From the IMG/VR virus record IMGVR_UViG_3300027749_000419, positions 1 through 27,612 of that record: a DNA stretch of 27,612 bases, one strand, 5' to 3'. Source of the DNA: a virus. The position numbers and the translations under genes are program-made. The notes under the pieces are model-generated. The model was not told the DNA's origin, ran no database searches, and was given only the letters and a program-made list of their open reading frames with translations. This document shows, in pieces, positions 1 through 10,700 of this stretch (position 1 is the first letter of the stretch; each line of letters begins with the position of its first letter).

Positions 1-44
1 TTCACCATCGAGTCACCGTTTGTCAATGTAATATTGTATGCCAT
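1..44 (-). CDS. Tail fibre family protein, N-terminal fragment (runs off window)
   Basis: Only the first 14 codons are inside the window, reading MAYNITLTNGDSMV. The start is supported by a GGAG Shine-Dalgarno sequence at 54-57, nine bases upstream, and by a late-promoter-like motif at 69-76. The peptide aligns without gaps to the start of the neighbouring collagen-like fibre (M-x-Y, then T-N-G at residues 8-10). In that family, known from marine T4-like phages, this is the beginning of an N-terminal domain that probably attaches fibres to the virion. I infer a second fibre or fibre-like gene with the same attachment domain; the C-terminal part, which would define its function, lies outside the window. 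Confidence 0.7.
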   Translation of the reverse strand, partial: MAYNITLTNGDSMV

Positions 45-68
45 TCTAATTTACTCCAGATTTAATGT

Positions 69-76
69 TATTTATC
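69..76 (-). promoter_or_regulatory. T4-type late promoter motif before the second fibre gene
   Basis: The minus strand reads GATAAATA, followed by ACATTAAATC. T4 late promoters use TATAAATA at about -13 to -6, and related cyanophage promoters tolerate changes at the first base. A start site about six bases downstream would give a leader of about 19 bases containing the GGAG at 54-57. The motif overlaps the stop codon of the collagen-like fibre gene, so the next fibre can be transcribed independently. It is one of only four ATAAATA occurrences on this strand that I found. Confidence 0.55.
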
Positions 77-1007
77 ACCATGCGCCCCACGGTATTCGCT
101 TCCATATATAAGAAGAACCATCAGTCCAATCAGTGGTGCAGTAATATATGTAGTTATTATCAAATGCAAACATGCCTTGTTTGTGACCACGTATTCCACT
201 TTTTGTCGTGGGAGGTGCTACCCCTAAAATTCCGTTGGCACTGTTGGCAACACTACCATCGCCATAGTACACAGCATTGGTGTAGGTATGATTCCAGCGT
301 TTTACCGAAGTGCCAATGTCCTGTGTGTTGGTAACTGACGGAACCAGCGAGGGTGCGCTAATTTCTACAGCGCCTGAACCGTTTGGATCAATTATGATGT
401 TTTGATTTGTTCCTGTTCCCAATATGGTCTGCGTGCCGCCCGCAAATGCGCTGCCCGAGCCCGGTGTACCACTGGGACCGGTTGCACCGGTGTCGCCGGT
501 TGCGCCACGTGGGCCTGTTGCACCGGCCGGACCTGTTGCACCAGTTGAGCCGGTTGCACCTATTCCGGTAGCACCGGTATCTCCTGTAGCACCTGTACGA
601 CCTGTGGGACCTGTGGCACCTGTTTCTCCTGCGGGGCCTGTTGCGCCACGTGGGCCAGTTGCGCCAGTTGGGCCAGTTGCACCGACGTTGCCAGCTGGCC
701 CAGTTGCACCACGTGGACCAATAGTTCCCACTTGCCGCCATTCAGCGCCATTCAGCGCATTTGCAGCCACGTACCAAAATTTCAGTGTGGTATTGGTGGT
801 GTCGTACCACAGTTGTCCTTCCAGCGGATTTGGCGGTGGTGTATCATTAGCAAAGTTTTCTAATAGATGTACAAAGTTGTCTGCCAACAGTTCGCCATAC
901 CCGGCATAACTGCGCCCTATTAGATTAAGTCCAGTAGAAGTATCTACCTCACCTTCGATAATAGTGAGTAAATTCCTACCGTTAGTTTTTCTTACTACAT
1001 ATGGCAT
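75..1007 (-). CDS. Collagen-like phage tail fibre protein
   Basis: This 310-residue protein has three parts. Residues 1-80 form an N-terminal domain (TNG at 8-10, [20 protein letters not shown] at 31-50, then an EGQLWYDT segment) typical of fibre proteins in marine T4-like phages. Residues 97-186 are about 29 collagen-type Gly-X-Y triplets, mostly GAT, GPT, GPR and GPA, broken once by a two-residue GI step near residue 148. Residues 187-310 form a C-terminal tip with the [21 protein letters not shown] segment that resembles trimerising fibre tips, ending in a Trp-rich [10 protein letters not shown]. The protein is expected to form a trimer outside the virion and may contact the host. The start has no clear Shine-Dalgarno sequence and lies four bases after the preceding gene's stop, so translation is probably coupled. 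The fibre role is inferred from the family; the receptor is unknown. Confidence 0.8.
   Translation of the reverse strand: MPYVVRKTNGRNLLTIIEGEVDTSTGLNLIGRSYAGYGELLADNFVHLLENFANDTPPPNPLEGQLWYDTTNTTLKFWYVAANALNGAEWRQVGTIGPRGATGPAGNVGATGPTGATGPRGATGPAGETGATGPTGRTGATGDTGATGIGATGSTGATGPAGATGPRGATGDTGATGPSGTPGSGSAFAGGTQTILGTGTNQNIIIDPNGSGAVEISAPSLVPSVTNTQDIGTSVKRWNHTYTNAVYYGDGSVANSANGILGVAPPTTKSGIRGHKQGMFAFDNNYIYYCTTDWTDGSSYIWKRIPWGAW
450..719 (-). repeat. Gly-X-Y triplet repeat (collagen-like region)
   Basis: This 270-base stretch encodes residues 97-186 of the fibre. It is a nine-base-periodic, imperfect repeat built from GGTGCAACT-like and GGCCCA-like units, each triplet beginning with a glycine codon. 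Such repeats change length easily by slippage or unequal recombination. A two-residue GI phase break near residue 148 leaves 17 triplets on one side and 12 on the other; in collagens such breaks introduce a kink or flexible point. Confidence 0.85.
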
Positions 1008-1011
1008 ATGG

Positions 1012-1716
1012 TTAGCTTGTTAAATTGGTAATAGTCTGTATACGAACTGTATAGTCAATCTGTATCTGACGATTTAAACTCTTTTGTACCGGGTGGAAAA
1101 CCACGTGCGTCAGTAGTTTTCCCAGGCCCGGACCGGCCGCATTGAATCCCTTTAATCCTAGCTCGTCAAATACATAGCTGTTGTTGGTGTTTTGTGCATT
1201 ATCAAATGGCAGCTGATCTCCAGGCTCGCCGTAATCCAACAGGCAGGTAACGATAATATCACTATAAACATTACCAGGCACGTGTGTGATAGTCATCTTG
1301 TTGTTAAGTGGCGCTAGGTTTAGCGGATTTAGATTATCAACTATTTTATAGTAGGTAGGATTGTATAGATCGCTGCCCTGTGTTTTTACATTTGGCGGGA
1401 GATAATTGATAACTCCGGTAGGGTCAACGGTGGTACCACCATTGCCAAGATGCATTTCTGTCACAAAACCAACACCCTTGTTGGCTAAACTGTTGGCCAT
1501 AGCTTCACTCATGTTTTCATAGTGAATAGCATTGCGTTTGTTAACAAACACTTCTCCAGAGTCTGGGTCAAAAATTTTAATGTGCCCTTGTATTGCTACT
1601 CCCGATTTTTCGTCAGGCTTGGTGCTTTGTGGTGGCACAGACAAAGATATGCTGTTGTTTTCTTCTTCTTCAGCCAAGCTGGAAAATAGATTTGGGTTCA
1701 TGTTATTATTTATCAT
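1012..1716 (-). CDS. Putative virion structural protein, function unknown
   Basis: I do not recognise a named function for this 234-residue protein. It begins with an Asn- and Glu-rich, probably disordered leader (about residues 1-40). A beta-rich core follows, with segments such as [20 protein letters not shown] and [17 protein letters not shown], and the C terminus ends in alternating hydrophobic strands. There is no signal peptide or membrane segment. It starts two bases after the stop of the giant protein gene and ends four bases before the collagen-like fibre, so it belongs to the late structural operon. Its position between a wedge-like protein and the fibres suggests a baseplate or fibre adaptor, which is inference only. 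Met6 (codon at 1699-1701) is an alternative start; neither start has a good Shine-Dalgarno sequence. Confidence 0.7.
   Translation of the reverse strand: MINNNMNPNLFSSLAEEEENNSISLSVPPQSTKPDEKSGVAIQGHIKIFDPDSGEVFVNKRNAIHYENMSEAMANSLANKGVGFVTEMHLGNGGTTVDPTGVINYLPPNVKTQGSDLYNPTYYKIVDNLNPLNLAPLNNKMTITHVPGNVYSDIIVTCLLDYGEPGDQLPFDNAQNTNNSYVFDELGLKGFNAAGPGLGKLLTHVVFHPVQKSLNRQIQIDYTVRIQTITNLTS
1707..1714 (-). promoter_or_regulatory. Late-promoter-like motif overlapping a gene start
   Basis: The minus strand reads GATAAATA followed by ATAACATG. It matches the late-promoter core but overlaps codons 1-3 of the 234-residue protein, ending only five bases before the Met6 codon. If it is used, the transcript would begin almost exactly at Met6 and be leaderless, or it would serve the downstream fibre gene at 1007. 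It could equally be a chance match in an AT-rich start region. Confidence 0.25.
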
Positions 1717-1718
1717 GA

Positions 1719-4700
1719 TTAATAGTAGGGGTTATTCTTCAAAAAGATTGATATTGATGACACTGAATCTGCTAGGGTGCCTTCCTGAAACTGTGCATAT
1801 CTAGTGTACACCGCCTTGATTGGTATACCATCAGCAATGCGATCAATTGCCGATTGTGTAAATGTAACGATAATGTAACCTGTGGCGTCCAGGGTGAGTC
1901 TGTAATCCCCCGGGGCTGTATTTGCATTAAATTTCCTCTTGCCCAGCGGTGAATTGACCTCGTCAATTACCAGTTTGTTAGGGCCAATATACAATGCGAA
2001 TTGGTTTTTTACAGTATCCGGCGTTTCCCCTACTGCAAAAGTAGTGGTAAAACTATGTTTAGACTTTTTAAATTTATAAGTAGTGGTCTGAGAATCCGAC
2101 ACTCCAGCAATCTTTAACGACTTATCTGCAGATTCAACACGACTGGCTGCTGGATGCACCAGTCGTGCTGGGGTGCCGCTTGCACCGCGTATCAATCCAG
2201 ACAACTGATTGGTCAGCGAGTCAAATTTATTGGCTATTATTTTTTCACCGTTAATGAAAATTGTAGTCGGCAGCCCAGCTGCTACCACAGGCCCAACTTG
2301 GTCAAGTTGTATGACTGTGTCGTTGTAGTTTAAATCTGCTGTCAAATAGGTATCATGAGCGCCCGCCACTGCGTAAAATTCTGTAGTATCGCTGGTATCT
2401 TTAAACAGTCTATACGCTGCTCGAGCAGAGGTATCACTGGGATTGTTACGGTTCAAATTGGTTATCACAGTCATATTCAACGTATCAAATGTAATTCCCG
2501 GTACCAGCTCTTCTGGTATACCAGCAATGCTGTTTTCCAGTATGCTGCCGCCGCTGATGTTGATGTCTGTGTTGGCCAGCCCAGTAACCTCATCATAGTT
2601 TGGGGGAGATACCATAAATGTATCGCCAACAACATCCACACTGTTATCCACACGATTGGCCAAATTTGGATTTGGAACTATGCGACTCAGATCGATTATA
2701 CCAGTATTACTGTCAAACTCACGCGGGACCTGATACCTATTGGGTTGATATCTTGCTGCAATACGGTCTAGTGCAGTGGTGTAATCACTGTCAGATATTT
2801 TTGCAAACAACAAATAGTTAAACAAGTTACCGGCCGGAACTGCAAATTTAGCTTGGTATCCTACGCCTTGATAGCTTACTCTTGCACCCTCGTTATATGG
2901 TGTGTGCGGAAGCCATTCGGTTATATCAGTTTCGTATGTTACTCTATCAAATTTCAATAGGGTCTTGATGCTGCGTATCTTATGATTGGCCAGTACTGCG
3001 TATGCTGTAGCACCGATGCCATTTCCTTGGATTATGACCACGGGTTCTCCGCGGAAGTTCTGTCCTGGATTGACTATATTGATCTGCTCAACACGACCCA
3101 ACAACTCATTTATTGTGGCAACGGCAACCACCCCGGTTCCAACGCCAGCTGAATCAATTACAGTCACTTTGGGCGGTGCAGTATAACCGGTGCCTTTATT
3201 GACCAAGACAATGTTTTCAATTTGATTAAGGAAGTTGTTGCTCCAATCTTGATATACAGCAGTGGAATACAGTGGGCCATCAATTGCTGGATATTCTCCG
3301 CTTGGGCTTCTGAATCTGCCCAAGGCAGAGTCATAGTATGCTGGTAGATCAAAGTCACTAATCGCAGTGTCAGCTGGGTCAATTCCGTTGTAGGCGATTT
3401 TGTACTCGCGTATCTTGGTTCGATATGGCTTTACTTCGTCAATGTATTGTCGATAGTATGTTGTATTGTCTTTAATGTACACTGGGTATTGTTGCAGTTC
3501 TCTTATTTTGTGTAATACATTAACGAAACTGGTCTTGAACGCCCAGTCAACTGTTTTTTGTTCGCTGAGGATATATTTGATAGCAACAAATATCAATCGA
3601 TTATAGTTGTCTAATAAGTCATCAACAAATATATTTTTTTCTAATCCAGTCAGTATGTTTCTGGTTTCTTGCGAGTAGTCTTTATCAAACGTGGTGGCAT
3701 CAAATGCACCATTATCAAAACCTACACCGTTGACGCTGGTATCCCAAATTAGATTATTTAATTTGAGTGTTCCGCGCTCAACCGCAACCAATGTTGCAGA
3801 GTCAACTGTGGCAAATTGATATATTTCAAAACCGCTGGCCAAGTTATTTAATACCTTGACTATATCGCCATATTGTATGTTTAGTTTTTCAATATCTTTA
3901 TATTCTGCCACGACATAATTGGGTACACTGCCCACGGTATAATCACTGCTGTACCATGTGTCAAAGTCCCACAATTTAGTTGTGTCGTATGATTGATTTT
4001 TTATCAATTGGTACTTGCCATTGATATCCAGTACACGCAATGTCCAGATATTAAAGTATTCGGAGTCGCGGCCAATCAGTACACGAAGCCCTACCAATAA
4101 ATTACCCATGGCATCAAATTGATTAACATATGCCAACTGATCTAAATTTTCCACACGATAATCATATTCTGCAGTATTTGGTTCTGGGTCAGCATGGAAC
4201 CAATTGGTTGAAACAAATTTGAGAGTATTTTGTAACTTGGTTGCCGCGGTAGTTGTTGCGAATACAGAATTTACATACTGAACTATGTTGTGCATGGCCG
4301 AGTTTTTATCTATCACCATGGATTGACGTGGTCGGAGAGACAGCCCAAGCTGTTGTGCTCGGGGCAATGAAATATCAGGAACCGATGCACCTGCACTATC
4401 AGTTCCGCTGAGACTGTCAACCAGCTTGTTGATAATCCTGGTAGGGAACGGAATTGACCCATTACCTTCTTGTACCAATTCAAATTCATTATGGATAATG
4501 TTGCTATTCATTATCTTTTCATAATTTACCTGTAACACTGTGGTATCTGCCGAAATATAATCTTGGCAGTTGATTAATCCAATGCTATGATCCGAAAGAA
4601 TCGCAGCATAAGGTATGTTTTGTCCTTTGGGATCTGATATCAGATCTTCTATTGCCATGGTACTCAGAGTTCTATCACCTGTAGCAGGCACTGTTGGTAT

Positions 4701-7700
4701 GCCTTTTACCCAATAATAATAGGTAGTGGTAATTATTCCAGTAGTTTGGTCTGCCCCATTGATCATTACATAGGCACTGTCATCTGCATGCAGCGGTGTA
4801 CCTTTGTTTTTGCCAAATTTAGAATACTTACTGGGTAATACAGTACTGGAAATCCACTCGTATACAGAGATTACACTGCCTGGGAATAATTTACCCCAAT
4901 TTTTTAATCGGTAGCTTAGATCTTCTTGTTCGTAATCAATGAATCTAGCAGTATCCAAGTTCCACCATGTTTTACCAACCTGTGCGCTGTTCCAGTGATA
5001 CTCATCATTCAGTGTACGATCAATCTTTGTCCCGGCATTGTAGCTGGCTGGATCCTGGCTGGATTTATAATCAAGTGCAGATTCAGCAGCACCAAATATT
5101 TTACCCTTTGCCGGATCAATATAATCCAACGGTGTCAGTGTTTTATTCTCAACGCGATTGTATAAGTGTACCCCAGTTATTCCGTTTACATCTACACTGG
5201 GCATCTGTTGCCGCGACAATACCCATCCTTTGTCGCCGCGGGCATTTGTGAATCTATAAACTTCACCAGAATTTGTTCCTTGTGGCAGCAAATTGTTATC
5301 GTGCATGGCTGATCCTATCAACATGGTACCAGCATTGAAATCAATTCCACTGCCAAACCCATCGCCTATCAGTAATTTTGGTGCTGTGAATTCTTGACTG
5401 AATCCAAATGTGCCATATGGGTCAATGTCGGCCACTGTGGAAGACAAGTAATCATATGCATAGACTACACCGGTTCCCATGGTATAGTCTATGAATCTAG
5501 TGCTGTCGCTATCAAATGTTGTTGTTTTACTGTCTAGGTATGCATACTCTGTTGAGGATCCACCCAATGCACTGATCAACAGCGTTTCGGCGTCCTGCGA
5601 AATACACAAGCGAGTACCAAATCTGTCTCCTTCAGACGATGTCAGTGGTTTAACAATCTTTTGTGTTGCTTGAAAGATTGAAATTCCCAATTGATTGATT
5701 AGGTCGCCAGTCAATGGCACAATATCTAATCTATTATAGATATTGGTAATAGATGATGATATCAATATATTGCCGTCACTGACCCTGGCTGTAACTCCTA
5801 GTATTGCAGCAGAGTTTACTGCTGCTGCAAAATCAGGCAAGGATCCGCCAGCAAATATCACAGCAATTCCATTTATGCCCATGGATCCTGCTGTTAATGT
5901 GGAAACTGTTGGGCGGCCGATAACCTGACCCAGCACCAGGCCAGCATTGACAAATCTAAATACAGCACCACCAGAATACCCAGAATAACTGTATCCGGGC
6001 GCACCAACATAGACACTGCAATCGTTTGGACAAATTTCTACACTGACCCCGACTCTGCCACGATAGGTGGCAGAGTCAGCTGCAAGTTGCTGCATTAATT
6101 CTGGGCCATTACCGGTATTTTTATAAACATAGGCAGCACCGGCATATATCACTTCATTTGCTGTGGCGTCCGGGGCGCCCACAACCAACATCTTTCCAGT
6201 TTTTTCAGTTCTAACACTGTAACCAAACACCGAATTTGTCACGCCTTGTATGGTGCTGATGTAAGAATAATATGATCTCTGGGTCACTACCAGGAAGTCG
6301 TTGAACCCTGTATTGGTAAGTTCGGGTATTATATCATTGGCATAAATTGAGTCTGGTGATAACACCACTGTGTTACCTAATATTGTGTAATCTGTTCCAA
6401 GTGTTAACAGTGCATCTTTATAATAAACTGCGATACTGTTGGCATCGGTTATGGTATAAGGAACACTGTAGTGTGTTATGCTTGGGCTGGCGCTGAATGC
6501 TTTTGTCCTAAACTCATAAGTTTGCAATTGATACGCATGAACTTTGTCTGCCCCAGGACTGCCCACATACAACCAACGACCATTTCGACTGGCTGCAATG
6601 CTGAACCCAAATTTTGCACCTGCGGTGGGATTGGGCGAATTGATATATTGCACCGGTCGTATGTATGTGTCGCCAACTTGAGAATACACAACCACGGTTC
6701 CGGTTTTATTGTTGGAATTTGGTGCACCGGATATGATGTGTAGGTCAGTATAGTCAACACTGGTTCCCAATGCAGTCAAATCAATATTGTTTATTGGCAG
6801 TATTGGTATTTCTTTTTTAATGCTGTCATTGTTGAATACATGCAAGCTGCCGCGGTGATTGAACTCACCGGGACTGCCAATGACCAGTGTATCCCCACGG
6901 GGATTGATTCTAACCGATGTGCCGAATAGGAAATTGGGCCCGTGCTGATATTTTTCTATTTCTATGTTGTCATTCAGTTGCCATGGACTTTGCTTTTTGT
7001 AAACTGCCCATAGACCTTGATGATCAGCATCGACCCAGGTCAAATCTCCATCCTTCCATGTATGCAACGGAGTTGCAGCGGCAATATACTTTGGAGATTC
7101 AAATCTCAAAGAGTGCAATGCCAGTAATACGCCGGTGCCGGTCAATGCAGCGGCTTTCAACAGTTTACTTATTTCAGTAGTGGTTGCAATAGTAAATGAC
7201 CTGCTGTCTAGTGTTATACCAGTCACAGTGTGGAACCCATCAATAATTGAATTGAATTGTTTTACGATAACTGTATCGCCAATTGCAAAGCCGTGTTGAT
7301 TTTTTGTAGTCACTGTTGCAGATAAATCCAAAGAATAAGCCACACTGACCACAGTGTTGTTAGTTTCATTTACGCGATAGATATCCCAGTCACGATTGGT
7401 GCTTTTGGCTACCCATATGGTGTATCCGCTGTTGATATTGGACAAGTTGGACAATAAAGAACCATATGAATTACCATCAAATACTGTAGCATCAACATCA
7501 TTTAAATTTACATAACCGGCGGTTTGTATATCATTACTGCGGTCAGTGTTGGCATTGCGATTGAGGAATTTAACAGGGCCCGGTTGGAACGGCCTAGAAT
7601 ATAAATTTTTATCTTTAACTGATACCATGCCCGGGACGACAGACCGATCATTATTGTCAACAATGGTTATGCCCAATTGTGTGGTTGATGGCCAAGCATC

Positions 7701-10700
7701 ACTCAGCTGTATTCCCACACTGTGGTTGCTGTCTTGTGCTCCATATTCACCAACACGAAGACCCCATTCTTCAAAATAAGAAATATTGTTTTGTAAATTG
7801 TTGAACGAAGTATTTTTTAATGCATCAATGGCATTCTTGGTACCTTTTTCTTTAATATATCCTTGATAGAATTTAATTTGACTGGCTGTGCTGACTCCAA
7901 GGTCATTGAGATAGTCCCTGCTGCGAAATCCAATCAAGCCGGAACTGAACTGCTGTGTCTGTTCGTCAACTGTGCTGTTGTCTACATCATAAGCAGCAAT
8001 TGATTTGGCTGCATTGGTAGCAAAGTTAGGCAGTAAACCAGTGTTGATAGAAGACTTGTTGATGGTTCTCCAGCTGGTTACAGCAAATGTATTGGCTGCT
8101 ACCAAATCAGTCAGTGCAACATAGTAGGCATTTTTGTACACAACAATGTCGCCTTTGAGATAATCTTTACCGCGATGCCATTCATCAACCTGTGTTGAAC
8201 TGTATACAAATCCCGGCGCACTCAATGATCCGTCCCAGTCATTTGTTTTATTACCTACCAGTTTGATACGAAATTGTCGACTGCCCAGTTCAGGCAGATA
8301 GACCACATCGTTGAATATAGTATTATTGTCAAATATCAATACATGCTCAAATTGCACTAGATCCAATTCGGCATAGGCAATGGTCTGTGCATTGGCTGTT
8401 TGTATTGTAAAATTTCCAGCTTGACGAAAGATCACTAAGTTATTCTTTTTAATTACAGAAAAATTAGGATCTAATATTTTGCTTCCCAGCGGCTCGTTGG
8501 TAATTTCGTCAACTACTGAAAACTCACTTATCAAATTGAGTTTTGAATTACAAGGGCTCAATATCAACAAGCTGCCGGTCTTCCAGCCTTGCAGGGTCCA
8601 TGTAAGGAATTCTTGTGCGCTCACTACCCAATCTTGCACAGCACCTAGGTCTTGATTGTATTGGTCAAATATAAATCCTTGGCTGTTTAAAAATCTCTGA
8701 TAGCTTACCAAGAAGTCCACCACCTGCTGCCTTGATGTAAATTCATATCCGTATGGTACTGTTAATTTACTGAATTGATATGTTTTGTAAATGGTTGCAC
8801 TGATATCTTGCACAGCAATTGAGTAGCTTTCGCCGCTGGTATTGCTGGGAATAATAGTGAAGTATGGAGATGCAGTATCGTATCCAGTCACTGTGTAACC
8901 GGATGGGGATTTCTTAACTATGACTGCACTGTATACCACTCGATCTGTTGGCACACTCTTGTTGAGTTGAATTTTGTAATTCTGATCAGGAATTATAATT
9001 GATTCATTCATACTGGTGGGACTGTATTGATCAGCCAGTGCTGTGAGATACTTCTTATCAGTGAATCCCGCAACACGGTATGCCAACTGTATATCAAAAT
9101 TATCTAATAGAGTTCGTATCTTGGTTGGCGCAGATATGCCCAGGCTGATCAAATAGTCCCCGATGTAATTGATATAACCTGCGGTACGTGTCATTACATC
9201 ATTTACAACTTCACCTTGTATTGTAATTCCTGCAGGAGTTATCCTGCCACCCATGATTGACTGTTGATATTGATTCAGTAGCGTATTTTTTGCATATACA
9301 CTTGTATCAAATAGTGAAGCAAAATACACGGCTGGTTTCATCAATGCAACTGCTTGTTGCAGCGCAAACGGATACTCGCTGCTGCGGCGCCAGGCTGTTT
9401 CGGCCGGTGCGCCGTCGCCAATGGCAAAATTATCCCCGGCGCGGCCGCTGTTAAATTGTTTAGCAATCTTTCCCAACGGTGGTACCAAGTTACCGTGCTC
9501 ATCGGCCGGTATCACTGACAGTAATCCAGGACGTGCATACTTGCGGTGTACACCAGCACGTTTACCTTGTTGTATCTTTCCTGCTGCCAGGTCGTCCCAT
9601 AGCAATTTATTTTCTGATGTATACGGACCCGGTCCATATACACTGTTCCACCATGCAGGCTCATCAGTGAATCCCAGCATTTCCCATGGGCAAGAGTGTG
9701 GTTGATCAGTGTCAAAGAAATACTGATAAATTCCTCTCCAGTAGCCAGGGAGTGGTTGATCGTATAACACATCCGTGCTGGTTTTGTAGTTGTAGCTAAA
9801 GGGATTATTTGATTCAAAGAAGCTGTTGGATGAGATGTCAACCTGATTGGTACCAGACCACTTCAACAATGAAGCTTGTATGATGTTGTTGAATTCGTCA
9901 AGCGAGTAATCTGTAGGTTTAAATCTTCCCGGGATATAATCACGCACGTCAACGGCCAACTGCTCGTGATCTATTTTGATATTGTTGTATATCCTGGTTT
10001 CCAACTCAAGCAAAAATAAATCTCTAAAATCACCAAAGGCCAGGGTAATACTGCCGTCATGTCCACGAATCACTTGTTGAGGATCAACATAGGTATCATC
10101 TATGTATAGCTTTGGCATGAATTTGGGATATAGTCCCAATTTGGTAGGAGTCTCAGGTATATAATTTCCATCGGTGTCATACTCGCGAATCTCTATCACT
10201 GATCCGGTCAGTAAATATACTGTATTTTTAATGATAACTGATGGCCTATCAGTGGAAAACTCATAATCCACACCGTGCGTTAATAATTTTTTTCCATTAT
10301 AGACCATTACTGCGCGACTTTGTAATTTATTAGCATCAAAGATACTGTTAATTTTGAACTGACGATCGCGCGGATTAATGACCGAGTAGTGTGTAGAACT
10401 GTACTGGCCGTAAGGTACCATATCGCTAAGGTACCATGGGAACGATGGATTTTTTGCTGCGTTGATTGTTTCTAGAATTGTGTCAATAGCACTGGACGGA
10501 TCATTATAATCTAGCCCAGGTAGAGTCACTGCCACTTCTAAAAATTTATTTTTAAATTTAGTATACTCCCTGCGAGCATAGTCAATTCCATTTATGAAAT
10601 TAACTTGTTTTGATATTAAAAACAGACTGGCATATATTGTAGGTGCTGCCGATTGTAGGATATTACCGCCAGACGACTTGATGTTGATGTCTCGAAGATT

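Noticed and set aside
450-719. Possible CRISPR-like or satellite repeat
   Set aside because: The nine-base periodicity keeps reading frame and codes for Gly-X-Y; there are no spacers.
388-741. Trp/Arg/Asn-rich leftward frame over the collagen repeat
   Set aside because: It is an out-of-frame reading of the same repeat, with no independent start signal.
424-909. 161-residue rightward reading frame rich in GPVAPV repeats
   Set aside because: It is the antisense shadow of the collagen-like triplet repeat; it has no ribosome site and its repetitiveness follows from the opposite strand.
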